Of a DNA stretch of 64,000 bases, positions 1 to 12,027 are shown piece by piece (the stretch's first letter is position 1; each line of letters starts with the position of its first letter). The stretch covers positions 155,585,744 to 155,649,743 of the forward strand of contig OY856188.1 in the NCBI GenBank assembly GCA_963693315.1, written 5' to 3'. The DNA is from Diogma glabrata (lineage: Eukaryota > Arthropoda > Insecta > Diptera > Cylindrotomidae). The translations under genes were made by a program, and so were the position numbers. The notes beneath the pieces are model-generated. The model was not told the DNA's origin. It did no database searches and was given only the letters and a program-made list of their open reading frames with translations.

Positions 1-868
1 GTGTTCTGAGCTGCATGCGATGGAGAGCTTGCATATGACTTTCCCCATATCTTACTGCTAAGGCCTCCATTAGGTTGCTGTAATCACGCTCTGTCGCCGA
101 TAATATCTGTAAAATTTCAGCAGCAGGTCCCTTCAATGCCAATATAAGCGCATTTGCTTTTTGTTGGTGATCAACCCCAGTTGTTGCTATCTCAAATTGC
201 ATCTTAAATATCTGATACGATGTAGATCCATCAAATGCGGGTGTTTTCACTCTAGCTGGAGCTGCAGTAGTTGATGGATTGATCATGTTACCTGACTTTA
301 CTTGTGCTATTTCTTGGCGGAATTCACTCGAAAGATTGCGTAATTTCTCTTCATGTTCCTCGGTAACTTTCCGCAGCTCCTTTTCCACGTTGTTGATTTT
401 AACCTCCGCACTGGATATACGTGACTCGATTACTTCACGTAGTTTTTGTTGATCTAATTTTTGTTCCGCTGCCAGTTTCTCTTGTCGGGCCATCAGATTG
501 TTTCCTTGTTTGGCAATCATATCAGCAAACTGTTGTTGTTGGTTGTTTCCTTGTTTGGCCATCATATCAGCAAATTGTTGTTGTTGGTTGTTTCCTTGTT
601 TGGCCATCATATCAGTAAGTTGTTGTTGTTGCTGTGTCAGCATTTCTTTCAACAACACCATCATCGGATCAATTGCTGGGGCATTCTGAACTGGAGCTTC
701 CTCCGGCTCTATTTCTATGACCTCTGTGTTTTCACCGGCTTCTTCTAAAACTTTACGCAGCCGGAATGCAAGTTCTGCCTTCGTTCCATGGATTGGAGCA
801 TTCCTTTTCTTCAACTCATCCTTCAGCTGGGTCTGGCTGAGATCACTAATATTTACTTTCTTGACCAT
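1..868 (-). CDS. LTR retrotransposon Gag, N-terminal 289 residues (runs off window)
   Basis: Structural (Gag-like) protein of an LTR retrotransposon. The minus-strand frame beginning at the ATG at 868-866 stays open to the window edge with no stop. Residues ~5-40 (VNISDLSQTQLKDELKKR...GTKAELAFRL) look like a SAP DNA/RNA-binding motif. Residues ~80-125 contain three copies of a Q-rich 15-residue unit. A charged probable coiled coil (~130-180) follows, then a Gag capsid-like stretch with AFDGSTSYQIFKMQFE and ALKGPAAEIL, ending ...RYGESHMQALHRMQ. The start is supported by the tRNA primer site and LTR lying directly upstream (879-896, 898-1327), the usual order LTR-PBS-Gag. Pol lies outside the window. 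The frame looks intact, so this copy may be fairly young. Plus-strand reading frames across the same bases are shadows. Confidence 0.85.
   Translation of the reverse strand, partial: MVKKVNISDLSQTQLKDELKKRNAPIHGTKAELAFRLRKVLEEAGENTEVIEIEPEEAPVQNAPAIDPMMVLLKEMLTQQQQQLTDMMAKQGNNQQQQFADMMAKQGNNQQQQFADMIAKQGNNLMARQEKLAAEQKLDQQKLREVIESRISSAEVKINNVEKELRKVTEEHEEKLRNLSSEFRQEIAQVKSGNMINPSTTAAPARVKTPAFDGSTSYQIFKMQFEIATTGVDHQQKANALILALKGPAAEILQILSATERDYSNLMEALAVRYGESHMQALHRMQLRT
499..633 (-). repeat. 45-bp unit repeated three times inside gag
   Basis: Three tandem copies of a 45-bp unit encoding roughly QQQQFADMMAKQGNN on the minus strand. Copies differ at only a few bases. The repeat keeps the gag frame, so copy number can vary without breaking the protein. 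Confidence 0.85.
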
Positions 869-878
869 TGTTTCAATA

Positions 879-896
879 ATCCCACTTCTGACACCA
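879..896 (-). other. Primer binding site complementary to tRNA-Leu
   Basis: On the minus strand this reads TGGTGTCAGAAGTGGGAT, the complement of the 3' end of eukaryotic tRNA-Leu (…ATCCCACTTCTGACACCA). It lies one base inside the LTR end and 10 bp before the gag ATG, the normal place for a minus-strand primer site. Confidence 0.85.
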
Positions 897-897
897 C

Positions 898-1327
898 TGT
901 AACGACTCTTCGTTGGTTCTTTTTGATTATTGAGCAAACACGACAGTAAAAAGACAGATCTTTGGTTAACAGAATCTCAAACTTTATTTGTCAACAAATT
1001 ACAGCAGCTTCCGTTTTTCCTTACAATAAATTCTAGGGTCTCCAATTTATGTACGATAAACTTCACCGCTTTTCCACAATTTGAATCAATAATATTCGGA
1101 ATCGTAAAATCTGTATTTACTATTCCAGTAAGTTCAGATTCTTTCACTATTAGTACCCAGGCTCAAGTACCACCGATTATTCCTTAAACTTGCAAATATT
1201 TATAAACACTTTTAATTGCAAAAGTAAAACTGACTATCTGATATTTTTGTTCGCTTATTTATATCGAAAAATAAATAAATCGAAACATCTATAATCCACT
1301 AGAAATCAATACTACGTAGTCCGTACA
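898..1327 (-). repeat. 5' LTR of the minus-strand retrotransposon (inner edge firm, outer edge inferred)
   Basis: The inner edge is fixed by the adjacent primer site; on the plus strand it begins TGTAACGAC. The outer edge is placed at GTCCGTACA because it pairs imperfectly (7/9) with the inner end and gives TG...CA termini. Minus-strand signals are in the expected order: a TATAAATA at 1204-1197, then AATAAA at 988-983. That order would give U3-R-U5. The second LTR is outside the window, so the outer boundary cannot be confirmed here. Confidence 0.65.
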
Positions 1328-1514
1328 TCTTGAATAGGTCACACCTGTTTTCATTCATACTTGCATTTGTATTAGCGAACTCAAATTTAATTTATGCAAA
1401 AATGTATTTGTTAAAGGGAGTTAACTTTTGATTCATCTTTACCATAGAATGTAGAAAACATTTAGGCGGAACGTATTGGTTATTTATGATTAAATTAAAT
1501 TAACCCATTCTGGA

Positions 1515-3090
1515 CGAAGTTTATTACACTATGAAATCTAGAAAACCGCTGGACGGATTTGAAATTTTTTTTATAAAATAGGTTTACTTAATAGAAAAAG
1601 CCGAAAGGATGATGTGTTCGATAACTGTACCGGAAGTGTGTTGAAAAAATCGTCAAGTGTGTCAAAATAAGGAAATTTGCATATTTTTTGCTTAAAAATC
1701 TTTTATTTAAAGTGATTACGAGTAGGAACATTGAATTTGGAGAAATCTTGATGGTCGGGATTGGTATATGAGATCAAAATCTAGATTATTGCATTATAAG
1801 TTTCTCAAAAAAATGTTGTCAAGTGTGTCAAAAGTAAGATTTTTATTTATTTTTTTACCCAATTTTTTGGAAAAAAATAAAATTAATTATTTGTTTGAAA
1901 TGAAATTTTATTATTATTATTGAGAATTATGGAATTATAAATTTGTCAAAAAAATGTTGTCAAGTATGTCAAAAGAAAGTATTTTATTTATTTTTTTACC
2001 CAATTTTTGGAAAAAAATAAAATTAATTGTTTGTTTGAAAGAAATTTTATTATTATTATTGAGAATTATGGCATTATAAGTTTGTTCAAAAAAATGTTGT
2101 CAAGTGTGTCAAAAGAAAGATTTTTTTTTATTTTTTCACCCAATTTTTTGGAAAAAAATAAAATTAATAATTTATATGACATAAAAATTTATTATTTTAT
2201 TATTATAGAGAATTATGGTATTATAAGTTTGTCAAAAAATAATGTCAAGTGTGTCAAAAAATGATTTCATTAATTTTTTTAGCCAATTTTGTGGAAAAAA
2301 ATGTAGCTGTTTTTATGACGTAAATGTAATTGCAAATGAAATTGGACATGGAAATTTTTTAATTTGTTATGGTTTTTGAAATATTTTTGTAATTTTGAAA
2401 AAGGTTTGTATATTTGATTTTGTAATAATTTCTGCAATATTTTTTGAATTTTGGAAAAAGTTAAGAATTTTTGATTTTGTAAGAATTTTTGGAATATTTT
2501 TAGAATTTTGAAAACTTTTAAATGATTGATTTTTTGATTTTTTGATTGTTTTATAATTTTTATAATTTTGGAAAAAGTTACAATTTTTGATTTTGTTATA
2601 ATTTTCGCAATATTTTTAGAATTTTTGAAAAAAGGTTGCAATCTGTGATTTTTTAATAATTTTTTAAATATTCTTAGAATTTTGATTGAAAAAAGTTTGA
2701 ATTTTTTATTTTATTTAATTTTTACAATATTTTTGGAATTTTGAAAGAAATATGAATTTGTGATTCTTAAATATTTTCTCGGAACGCTAAATGGAGAGGT
2801 TTTTGAGTAGTTTACTCATTGTATAATCTTTTCACTAAATTATTTTAATATATGATCTGTTATAATTTGCCAACAACGTATTGATGTTTCATGTTAGTTT
2901 TGTAATACATATCTAAACAGAGATAAAAAATACATGTACTTTAACAAAAGGTTATGTTTGATATACATCGCTGCCCAAAACTAAAAACCATGTCCTCATA
3001 AAAGTTTTTTGCCGAAAACTATATCAAAATCCTAAACCCAGACCGAAGTCTTGATATCTCAGAGCTGTGAGATTTCAGCCCCTCCACATT
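1515..3090 (-). repeat. Degenerate, end-truncated copy of TIR element A
   Basis: In reverse complement this matches 38.58-38.74 kb joined to 45.41-46.87 kb, the two outer parts of the complete element A. Shared landmarks are GTTCGATAACTGTACCGG, a stretch TCTAGAAAACCGCTGGA, and CGCTGCCCAAAACTAAAAACCATGTC. This copy lacks the 6.7-kb insertion present at 38-47 kb and shows the uninterrupted order. It includes (1.78-2.29 kb) about four AT-rich tandem units, each containing GTCAAGTGTGTCAAAAG. No terminal inverted repeats remain. The short reading frames here are low-complexity and not genes. Confidence 0.75.
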
Positions 3091-5540
3091 TTTATGATAA
3101 GATAGATGTATGAAGGTAAATAAGAGGTAGACAACAAATATGTATAGAAACAGTTTGTAAAAATGAAACTGATATTTAACTGTCATTTATCAATTGATGT
3201 CACAAAAATCTATTATAAATTAAAAAATTTTAAAAAATTAAAAAATATTACAAACAATTGTACTATGGATGTTCTTATCATAATGATATTATCAACAAAC
3301 TTATAATTTAATACATATTATGTCTACTTAATTTAAAAACCAAGAGAGGTAATAATTTAAAATAACAAAAAGAGAGTTAATTATTCGATGCATTAATTTT
3401 GGTTATTAATGGAGAAACTTTTTTATGAAGTTAAGAGTTGCTTTGAAAAAAATTTCTATTTTTTATAGAATTTAAACAAATACAAATGTTTTTTAATTTT
3501 TTGGACGTAGCTATGATAACAAAATATATGGTTAAAAAGTGACACTGTAAGGCCGCAAATCACAGTAATAAAGTAACACTTTAATATATAGGCGAATAAA
3601 AATTATTATTATTACATACTATTATTTCGAAAAACTACTTGTATAAAATAATTTTCTAAAAAAATGTTTTACTATTTTGTGTAAATATATGTATTTTTAT
3701 TTATGCAAATAATACAGAATCTTGTTCATACAAAAAATCTTGTATGGAATTCGGGCATAAAGTATCTTTTTTGCTTTCGATTGATTGTTGCACAATTGCA
3801 CTCCCAAGCGGAAAAAACATACTTTACGCCCTTAATACATAAATAGCTATTTTGCACTGGTGAAAAAACTTTAACTTTTGGAACAGTTCATAGTGCAAAA
3901 AAAAGTCACTTTTTGCACGATCGTAGAAAAAATTAATTTTGGCATAGCAAAATGTTTTCGATTTCCATCCCGCAAAACTTTTTCTGAATAAAGGTAAAAA
4001 CCTGCTAAGTCATAATAATGTTAATATTTTACCATGATTTAATTTACGGGTTAAAAGTTTTTGGATTTACATGTTGAGTTTTCGACTTATAAAAAATGAA
4101 AATAAAAAAAGTAAAACTTTTTTTGTGTGAGCTTCACTTCTAAACTCAAACTTTTATTCACCTAAAAACTTCATAAGAAACTTATTTAATCACCGTTTAA
4201 AAAATCTATGGTGTAATGTCGACCTTAAACAATGGATTTTATAACATCTTTCCTTTGCTTTGAAGAAAAAACTTTAAACTTTTTAAAAATGTTTTACACA
4301 TTCTACTAGGAGACTTCAAAGAAAACAAATGATATGTACAAACAAATATATTTCCTTTGTTATCATTTAAATTTCTTTGACTTTTTTGTTTTTCTTAAAG
4401 CACTTGTTTGTATTTCTTTTAATTTTTCATTTCCATTAGATTTAGAAAAATTATTTATTTTCCTCTTTATTTAAATTAAAAAGACAGCAAACTGTAATTC
4501 AAGTGGAATTTTCTTTTGTACCCAACATGTTCTATGAACAATGTTAGATTTTCTGGTATGAATTTGTATGCCTTTCGTTTTTGCTACGTATTGTTTTCTT
4601 TTATCAAAGTTTAATGAATTGTATAAACGCGTAGTGCATGACAATACATAAATTGAAGAATTAAAGTGAAATCAAGTGGTGATGATGAGGGTTTTAGCAA
4701 ACAAAAATATAAAACAGCTATTTCAAGGAAATTAGAATTAAGTTTTGTTTATTTTTCACTTCGATCAGATTAGCAAACTGATTTATTTGATTGAAATAAA
4801 ATAAAAAAAATTATTTTGTTGGCAGCCTTGTTTGTTGTTTAGTCATCACGCTTTCGATAATAATTAAATTGAATTGTTTTTAAGACTTGTAGCTAGCAAA
4901 TACTTGGCTATGGTTATTTTTGTTTACATGTCACTTATTTTAAACATTCATTAATTCATTCGTCAATTCATGTACTTGATGCCAAGCTAAAAATTACCTA
5001 TTACTTCGCTAAATATTAGTCGCTAAATATAAATATTTTATAGGTATTTTAGTTGTAAAGATACTTTAACAACAATATGAAAAATACCAAAATCGATGAT
5101 AAACTAGTTTTTATTAAAATGGCTTCGTAAAATAACAATATAATCATGTCGAAGCAATCAAAAATTCTGAAACTCTAAAACACCATTCATTACCATCCTT
5201 TACCATACTCATTCATTAAGAGTTCCTATAGTAATGTACCAAGAACTTTATCGTAATATTGACATTAGGATTGCATTTTTTGGGCTGAGCCAACATAAGG
5301 TACCAACTTTAAATAAAGCCGATGTTATAATCTAATTAATAGCAGACATCTATGTTTCCATAACAAATAAACTAAACAAATGGTAATCTTGGCTGGCGTC
5401 TACAATCGCCGGCTTTGACAGATACAGATTGCTTTTTATGCAACTTAAACAAATAATTGTAACCTAATTAATGCAATTTCTGCATGTAGGGTTCAGCTTT
5501 TGTTCCTTTCAATTTAGATCTTCAGGTGCGACAAGCGCGA
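3091..5540. other. AT-rich non-coding stretch with one dispersed repeat copy (~3480-3840)
   Basis: No plausible gene. About 3480-3760 matches parts of the 1001-bp tandem unit at 9.7-11.7 kb (CGAAAAACTACTT; GGCCGCAAATCACAGTAATAAAGTAACACTTTAATAT as a split landmark) and, inverted, 54.3 kb. Positions ~3780-3835 also match 43.99-44.06 kb in reverse (TATTAAGGGCGTAAAGTA). The remainder is featureless by eye. Confidence 0.6.
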
Positions 5541-5559
5541 GTTACATCCTGAGACTGCA

Positions 5560-7720
5560 TTATAACATCACAATAACTATGTCATTTGTATCTCTGTCAT
5601 ATTTTTTTTTAAGACCTAGGTGGACGCTTTGTTTAAATGCTTGGAGATTGAAGAGTAAAAGGGGAAAAAGAATATGTTTGAAGTATGATGTATCGGATTT
5701 CATCCGGGCACTGCTGGTGACGATATTTATAAAAAATAACGAGATCAGCAACAGTGCGACGATGTTGTAGGGAATCAATATTTAATGTTAAATTTCGATC
5801 ACCAACACTTCGTACAGCACGCTTTTGAACAGAGTCCGAAAGAGCCAGGATGGTAACTTGACAACAATACTCCATGCAGGGACGAATATAGGAATAATAA
5901 ATGTGGAGTAATTGATACGGAGTAAAATATTTTTTACATCTATTGAGGAGGCCAAGTTTTCTTGACACGCTCTTTGTAATGGCCATTATATGATCGTTCC
6001 AGAGAATGCCATTGGAAATTGTGACTCCCAATAAACAAATGCTTTAACATTTGTAAATTTGGACGTCACAAAAATTAATTGAAATGTCGTTTGGAAAGTC
6101 GGGCTTTGATCTGGAAACAATCTGGAAACAACGAGATCAGCAACAGCGCGAGGATGTTGTGAGGAATCAAGATTTAATGTTAAATATTAATCACCAACAA
6201 TTCGTATAGCACGCTTTTGAACAGAGTCCAAAAGAGCCAGCATGGTAACAGATGCAGCACCGAAAACTTGGCAACAATACTCCATACAGGAACGAATATA
6301 GGACTTATAAATGTGGAATAATTGATACGGAGTAAAATATTTTTTACGAGTTTTCTTGACCAAGGCTATTATATGAACGTTCTAGAATAAATCGCTGGAA
6401 ATTGTGACTTTCAATAAACGAATGCTTCCACATTTGTTTATTTGGTCGACACACATATTGACAATCGTCACACAATTGAAATATCGTTGGGAAAGTCGGT
6501 CTTTGATCTGGAAACAATCAATAGCTGCCTTTTGGTGGAATTAAAATTGACCAAATTTTTGTCACTCCAATCGGCGACTTTTTCTAGGTCCTCGTTTACA
6601 TTTATGGCCCCGTCTCTCCACGCGGGATTTATTCGTTCATGCATTTTAGCCTTTGAAGATAGGGAGACGAATGACTTGTGCAGTGTACTATCATCTGCAA
6701 AACTATTTATTGGGTTACTGGTGATTTGCAACAGTTCGTTGATATAAATTAAAAATAAAGTGGGAGATAAAACTGAGTTTTGGGGTACACTAGCGTTAAT
6801 ATAATTAGACTAAGATGGAAAACCATCTATAGATGTATCGGTTAGATAGAAAATTTTGAATCAACTTCACGACTGCGGGATGAAAACCGTACGCAACGAG
6901 TTTGTTGATGAAGTTGCCATGTCAGATTCAATCAAAGGCTTTTGAGATGTCCAATGCTATAACGTACGTTTCATCACCATTATCAAGTATGCTGTTCCAA
7001 AGATGTGCCACATAGTTCAATAGATCGGTTTTTGATCTTTTGTTTCTAAAACCGTATTGGCTGACAGATATCAAATGGTTGTCTTTCAAAAATTTGGTTA
7101 TATGTTAATTAATATAATGCTCGTATATTTTAGATAAGACTGGGAGTAAGGCTTTTGGTCAATAATTTGAAATATCACATTTCGTTCCCTTTTTTGGGAC
7201 AAACTGGACATTGGCGAGCTTACAGCAGGATTGAAAAATACCAGATTTATAGGATTTATAGAATATATTGGTGAGAGTTGGTGCAAGTTCTTTTGAAAAT
7301 GTTTTTAGAATAACAGGCGGAATTTTGTCCAGACCAGAGGCTTTGTTATTGTTTAACCCCCTTAAAAGTTTTTCGACAATTTTGGTTTGAAATGTAGTCG
7401 TTTCATATTAACTCCTGAATACTGGATTCGGGGTAGTTCTTTAGGAGTTGCTAGAGCTGTCGAGTATGATGCACAGTGTTCCGCGAACAATGTAGCTTTT
7501 CTTGCAGGGTCAGTAACGATTGAGTCATAATCAATGATAGGGGGGATAGAAGATTTAATACCAGCATTTAAAGAATTAATGGCACAGTAAATACTTTTGT
7601 TAGAAATTGAAATGCTCGAAAGTTTTGCCGTTTTCGCTCTGTCAATCTCTGCTTTTTCGTTTTCAATCTGGTTTGATATTTTGTATTTTGTTGGTCTTAA
7701 ATAAGCATTTTTCTATGTTC
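5560..7720 (-). pseudogene. Broken LINE reverse transcriptase (CR1/Jockey-like group)
   Basis: Minus-strand remains of a non-LTR retrotransposon RT, read from 7720 down to 5560 across several frames. Order: linker with KAEIDRAKTAK (~7.65 kb); GLNNNKASGLDKIP (~7.35 kb); YGFRNKRSKTDLLNYV and YVIALDISKAFD (~7.0 kb, RT motif A); SVLSPTLFLIYINEL (~6.78 kb, motif B); FADDSTLH (6.70 kb, catalytic motif C); then thumb and C-terminal parts with RKLGLLNRCKKYF, YIRPCMEYCCQV and DSVQKRA. Several stops and frameshifts make it non-functional. Related sequence occurs at 34.2-35.5 kb (plus) and, more distantly, 42.5-43.4 kb (minus). The clade name is tentative because no endonuclease domain is visible. Confidence 0.85.
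5738..6518 (-). repeat. ~390-bp internal tandem duplication of LINE 3' sequence
   Basis: The segment 5738-6121 recurs at 6129-6518, offset 391-397 bp. Both begin AACGAGATCAGCAACAG and both end with CTTTGATCTGGAAACAAT. The junction repeats CTGGAAACAA. Only one copy lies beside the RT core, so this is a duplication after insertion, not part of the LINE design. Confidence 0.8.
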
Positions 7721-9589
7721 TTTGACATAAGACTGGCTAGTTATGTTAATTATATTAGTTATACCATGATGTATGCTTCTTTATCAGTATAAGTTTTGCA
7801 ATAATAAACACATAAAAATTAATTAATAAACATTACGAAAACATTTAAAAGTTTGAATTCCAAAAAATTATTATAAAACAAAAGATAATATTTTCTCCAA
7901 ACTGTAAACATTAAATTCTTATAAGTTTATTAAGTTAGAAAATATCCTACTAGACAAATCTGTCTAAACCTAATCAGGATCTGGTTAGGTATATCCAATA
8001 AGGATCGTGTAAGGCTTGTAACTCAGATCAATGCTAAGGAACTAATCAGGAAATTTTATCAGTTCCACATCATGCATGCCTAATTTTCTTTCTTTCTTGA
8101 TCAGGATCGCCTGAGTTGGACCTAATCAGAAAAACCTTTTGTGGAACTAATTATGGTCATTTGACTAAAATCCGATTCCAAATACTACTGTATTTATATT
8201 ATGTGCTACACTACTTATTACTATAACAGTAAACAATAATATCTAAGTTTAATAACATTTATATTTTATTCTTTTCTTAATTATACATAAATTGTTTATT
8301 TAGACATGTTTAATCGAAAAACTCGGTGACCATACCAATCTTTTGCATTATTTAAAAGACACATTTTTTAAAGTTAAATAAATAGTGATAAATCATTCCT
8401 TCAGTTTTTCTAAAACTGTCAGGGTATGTTACTAGTACTGTGGTAAGAAAAAGTGTAGTTTACCGCTACTTAAATCTGACTTTTAAGACCTTGACTAGAG
8501 GTCAAAGCTCAAGATTATGAATATATGGTGTAAATTATATGATCGTTTTACGTCTAAGGCCACGAGTGACCCATGCTTTTTTTAATATGGATATTGCTTG
8601 ATACTAGGTTAATTCTAACACGAATAATTTAGTTCCTCACTTATGGCTTTTAGGGCCAATGTATTCGAAAATGAAATTTTGGTTTTTTTTGTCTTGTTAC
8701 ATAACAATGTCTAATTTTCTGCTAAAGCCATAAGTGACCCATATCAGATTGGATTATTTACACAACCAGTAACAGTGCTTAGAAAAATGTAAAACAGCAT
8801 CTGTTACTTTTGGTTTTAGTAGTAAAATGGTTTCAGAGTTAATCAGAGTCATTCTTGAAAAACCACAAAGAACCCACGTTGTACACACAGTATAAAATAT
8901 TCAACATCAAATGTTTTTTGATCTATTAGTGAAAAAAGTAGACATATAAGAGTGACCAGACGTTGAAGAAAGGTAAAGTAGTATTTTATTACTGGCGAAT
9001 ACGAAAATTGGTCGTTCTGCGCAGCTATTCAGTGTAGCAGATTAAAATATTTAGAACACTCTAAGGGGTAACATTAAAATTGACAAAAAAGACGCATAAA
9101 ATTAATAAATTACTACTGAAATTCAACCAATTATGATCGGAAATCAAGAAATATGAAAAAAAAAAAATGATTTTGTAGGTAGTATATCAAAATTTTAAAA
9201 ATAAGAAAAATTATAATAATAATAACGATGCGACGTTTAAAAATAACACTATCTAACCTTTCTTCAATGTCTGTCTACTCCTATGTGTCTACTTTATCTT
9301 CAGTAATAAATAAATAAAATCTTGTGGTATTGAATGACTTTATTTTACACTGTTACTGTTTGCCAAATTTTCTTCGTATTTCATTTTTACATCCATCGTT
9401 TCACAATTTCAAATAATGCCATCATCTAAACCTGCTCTCGTATTCTTCACTTCGGTTTCACGATTTTCAAGGTCACTTCCATTGCCATTTCTTTCATTTA
9501 AAACCGCACGATAGTATCGAACACTTTGCGGAGCCAGGGCACGAATTGTGCGCTGTCGATTATCACTTGATATGTCAAAAGAAGAATTT
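7721..9589. other. Non-coding AT-rich stretch, no gene seen
   Basis: No supported coding region. Small inverted motifs occur around 7.95-8.15 kb (CCTAATCAGGATCTGGTTAGG) and 8.55-8.75 kb (CCATAAGTGACCCAT and its reverse forms); these may be MITE remnants but I cannot define ends. Confidence 0.5.
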
Positions 9590-9740
9590 TTGTTGTTTTA
9601 ACCTTTATAAGAAAATACATTTTTTGTACGAGTAAACCGTGAAATGCACTTTTACAGTGCCTTAAATTGAAATGACAATGCCTAAACTTATTTTTATTAC
9701 TTTTATTTCGAAAAACTACTTGGATACAATAATTTCATAA

Positions 9741-9874
9741 AATAGTACATTATGATGCTAGGACGTAAAGCTAAAGATTTTGGACGGATGTGGAGTTTGC
9801 AAATCGAGGCGCTAGCCGAGATTTGCAACCACATTAAGTCCAAAATAGCTAACGTCCGTGCATCATATACTATT
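9741..9874. repeat. Imperfect hairpin (copy 1) of the tandem unit
   Basis: The arm AATAGTACATTATGATGC...GACGTAAAGC folds on ...AACGTCCGTGCATCATATACTATT. The apex is near GAGGCGCTAGCC. Arms are about 65 bp and mostly complementary. Copy 2 lies at 10742-10875, and an inverted dispersed relative at 54612-54740. Confidence 0.8.
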
Positions 9875-10741
9875 TTTTATTCGCCGCAAGCAAAATATTT
9901 TAAGAAAATTGGTTTATTCTAAATTAAAATTATAGATTTTCATAAATTTTAAAATAAAAATATGTGGAACAAGTAACCTTTGAAAAAATATTTATTATTT
10001 TTTCCAAATTATTGTGTAGCTATGACAACAAATGATAACAACTATTTTAATTGGATAATAAAATTTTGAATATAAGGGTTGCTTTGATAAAAATTTTTAT
10101 TTTTCATAGAATTTAAACAAATACAAATGCTTTTTACTTTTTTGGACGTAGCTATGACAACAAAATAAATAGTTGAAAAGTGATACTTTAAAGCCGCAAA
10201 TCACAGTAATAAAGTAACACTTTAATATGCAGGCGAATAAAAAAATATTTTTTGTACGAGTAAACCGTAAAATTCACTTTTGCGATTCAAAAATTGTACA
10301 TAAAGCAGGCCATTTTTTCCTATTGAAATAGAAATGCTAAAAGTGAAATAACAATGCCTTAAGTTATTATGTTACTATTATTTCGAAAAACTACTTTGAT
10401 AAAATAATTTTCAAAAAAATATTTGACTATTTCGTGTAAATATATGTATTTTTATTTATACAAATAATACAGAATCTTACTCGTACAAAAAATCTTGTAT
10501 GCAATTTTTTTTTTTTGAAGTAAAACTTCTTTAGGCGCGTTTTAAGAATTTTGCAACGGAAGGACAAAAACGAATATAATATTCGGCAAATATACGATAC
10601 AATTCAATTATGACACACATGTAAACGTCGACATATAAATGTCGGAAGTAGTCATTTGAACAGATATATAACAATATATATTCATCTCTATCATACTACA
10701 GTCTACTTTCGAAAAACTACTTGGATACAATAATTTCATAA

Positions 10742-10875
10742 AATAGTACATTATGATGCTAGGACGTAAAGCTAAAGATTTTGGACGGATGTGGAGTTTG
10801 CAAATCGAGGCGCTAGCCGAGATTTGCAACCACATTAAGTCCAAAATAGCTAACGTCCGTGCATCATATACTATT
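10742..10875. repeat. Imperfect hairpin (copy 2) of the tandem unit
   Basis: Same hairpin as at 9741-9874, displaced by 1001 bp. Confidence 0.8.
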
Positions 10876-11705
10876 TTTTATTCGCCGCAAGCAAAATATT
10901 TTAAGAAAATTGGTTTATTCTAAATTAAAATTATAGATTTTCATAAATTTTAAAATAAAAATATGTGGAACAAGTAACCTTTGAAAAAATATTTATTATT
11001 TTTTCCAAATTATTGTGTAGCTATGACAACAAATGATAACAACTATTTTAATTGGATAATAAAATTTTGAATATAAGGGTTGCTTTGATAAAAATTTTTA
11101 TTTTTCATAGAATTTAAACAAATACAAATGCTTTTTACTTTTTTGGACGTAGCTATGACAACAAAATAAATAGTTGAAAAGTGATACTTTAAAGCCGCAA
11201 ATCACAGTAATAAAGTAACACTTTAATATGCAGGCGAATAAAAAAATATTTTTTGTACGAGTAAACCGTAAAATTCACTTTTGCGATTCAAAAATTGTAC
11301 ATAAAGCAGGCCATTTTTTCCTATTGAAATAGAAATGCTAAAAGTGAAATAACAATGCCTTAAGTTATTATGTTACTATTATTTCGAAAAACTACTTTGA
11401 TAAAATAATTTTCAAAAAAATATTTGACTATTTCGTGTAAATATATGTATTTTTATTTATACAAATAATACAGAATCTTACTCGTACAAAAAATCTTGTA
11501 TGCAATTTTTTTTTTTTGAAGTAAAACTTCTTTAGGCGCGTTTTAAGAATTTTGCAACGGAAGGACAAAAACGAATATAATATTCGGCAAATATACGATA
11601 CAATTCAATTATGACACACATGTAAACGTCGACATATAAATGTCGGAAGTAGTCATTTGAACAGATATATAACAATATATATTCATCTCTATCATACTAC
11701 AGTCT

Positions 11706-12027
11706 GATTTTGAATTTTAAACATAAACATGCACACAATTCCAAAAAAATTTAAGTAGATATTTAAACACAATAAAATAAAAAATAAAATAGAAGTAAAA
11801 AAGGCAAACGAATATTATGTTCGGCAAGTAAGCGACAATTCGATTATGTGTATTGTATTTTTTATACGCTTATTCAGTATCGTATTAAATGTTAAATGAG
11901 TTGGACGTGTCGATCTTAGATTTAAATATCTAATAATATAATATTCGTAATATTTTATTGAGTTTCGTAATTTTTTAAATTTATATTTTGAATTGTTTTA
12001 TTTTTTTGAAGTAAAACTTCTTTAGGG
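11706..12027. other. Degenerate echo of the tandem unit leading into the minisatellite
   Basis: Around 11.80-11.87 kb an ACGAATATTATGTTCGGCAA stretch resembles part of the 1001-bp unit. At 12.00-12.03 kb the motif TTGAAGTAAAACTTCTTTAGG recurs, as in each unit. No gene. Confidence 0.5.

Larger units (their letters stand above)
9590..11705. repeat. 1001-bp unit in tandem (two near-identical full copies plus a partial one)
   Basis: Full copies are 9706-10704 and 10707-11705, offset exactly 1001 bp, with no indel and no difference that I noticed. A diverged partial unit precedes them (9590-9705, matching the stretch near 10250-10400). Each full unit carries a 134-bp imperfect hairpin near its start, then AT-rich sequence, then a GAAGTAAAACTTCTTTAGGCG motif. 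The one reading frame (10608-10844, minus) is within the hairpin region and is not a gene. Related sequence: 3480-3760 and, inverted, 54.3-54.75 kb. Very high identity suggests recent duplication, or an assembly duplicate. Confidence 0.9.

Noticed and set aside
421..1187. Plus-strand frames across the first kilobase
   Set aside because: Antisense shadows of the minus-strand gag and LTR.
2007..2641. 85- and 120-residue frames rich in Lys/Ile/Phe
   Set aside because: Low-complexity AT-rich tandem units of element A, with matching non-coding copies at 46 kb.
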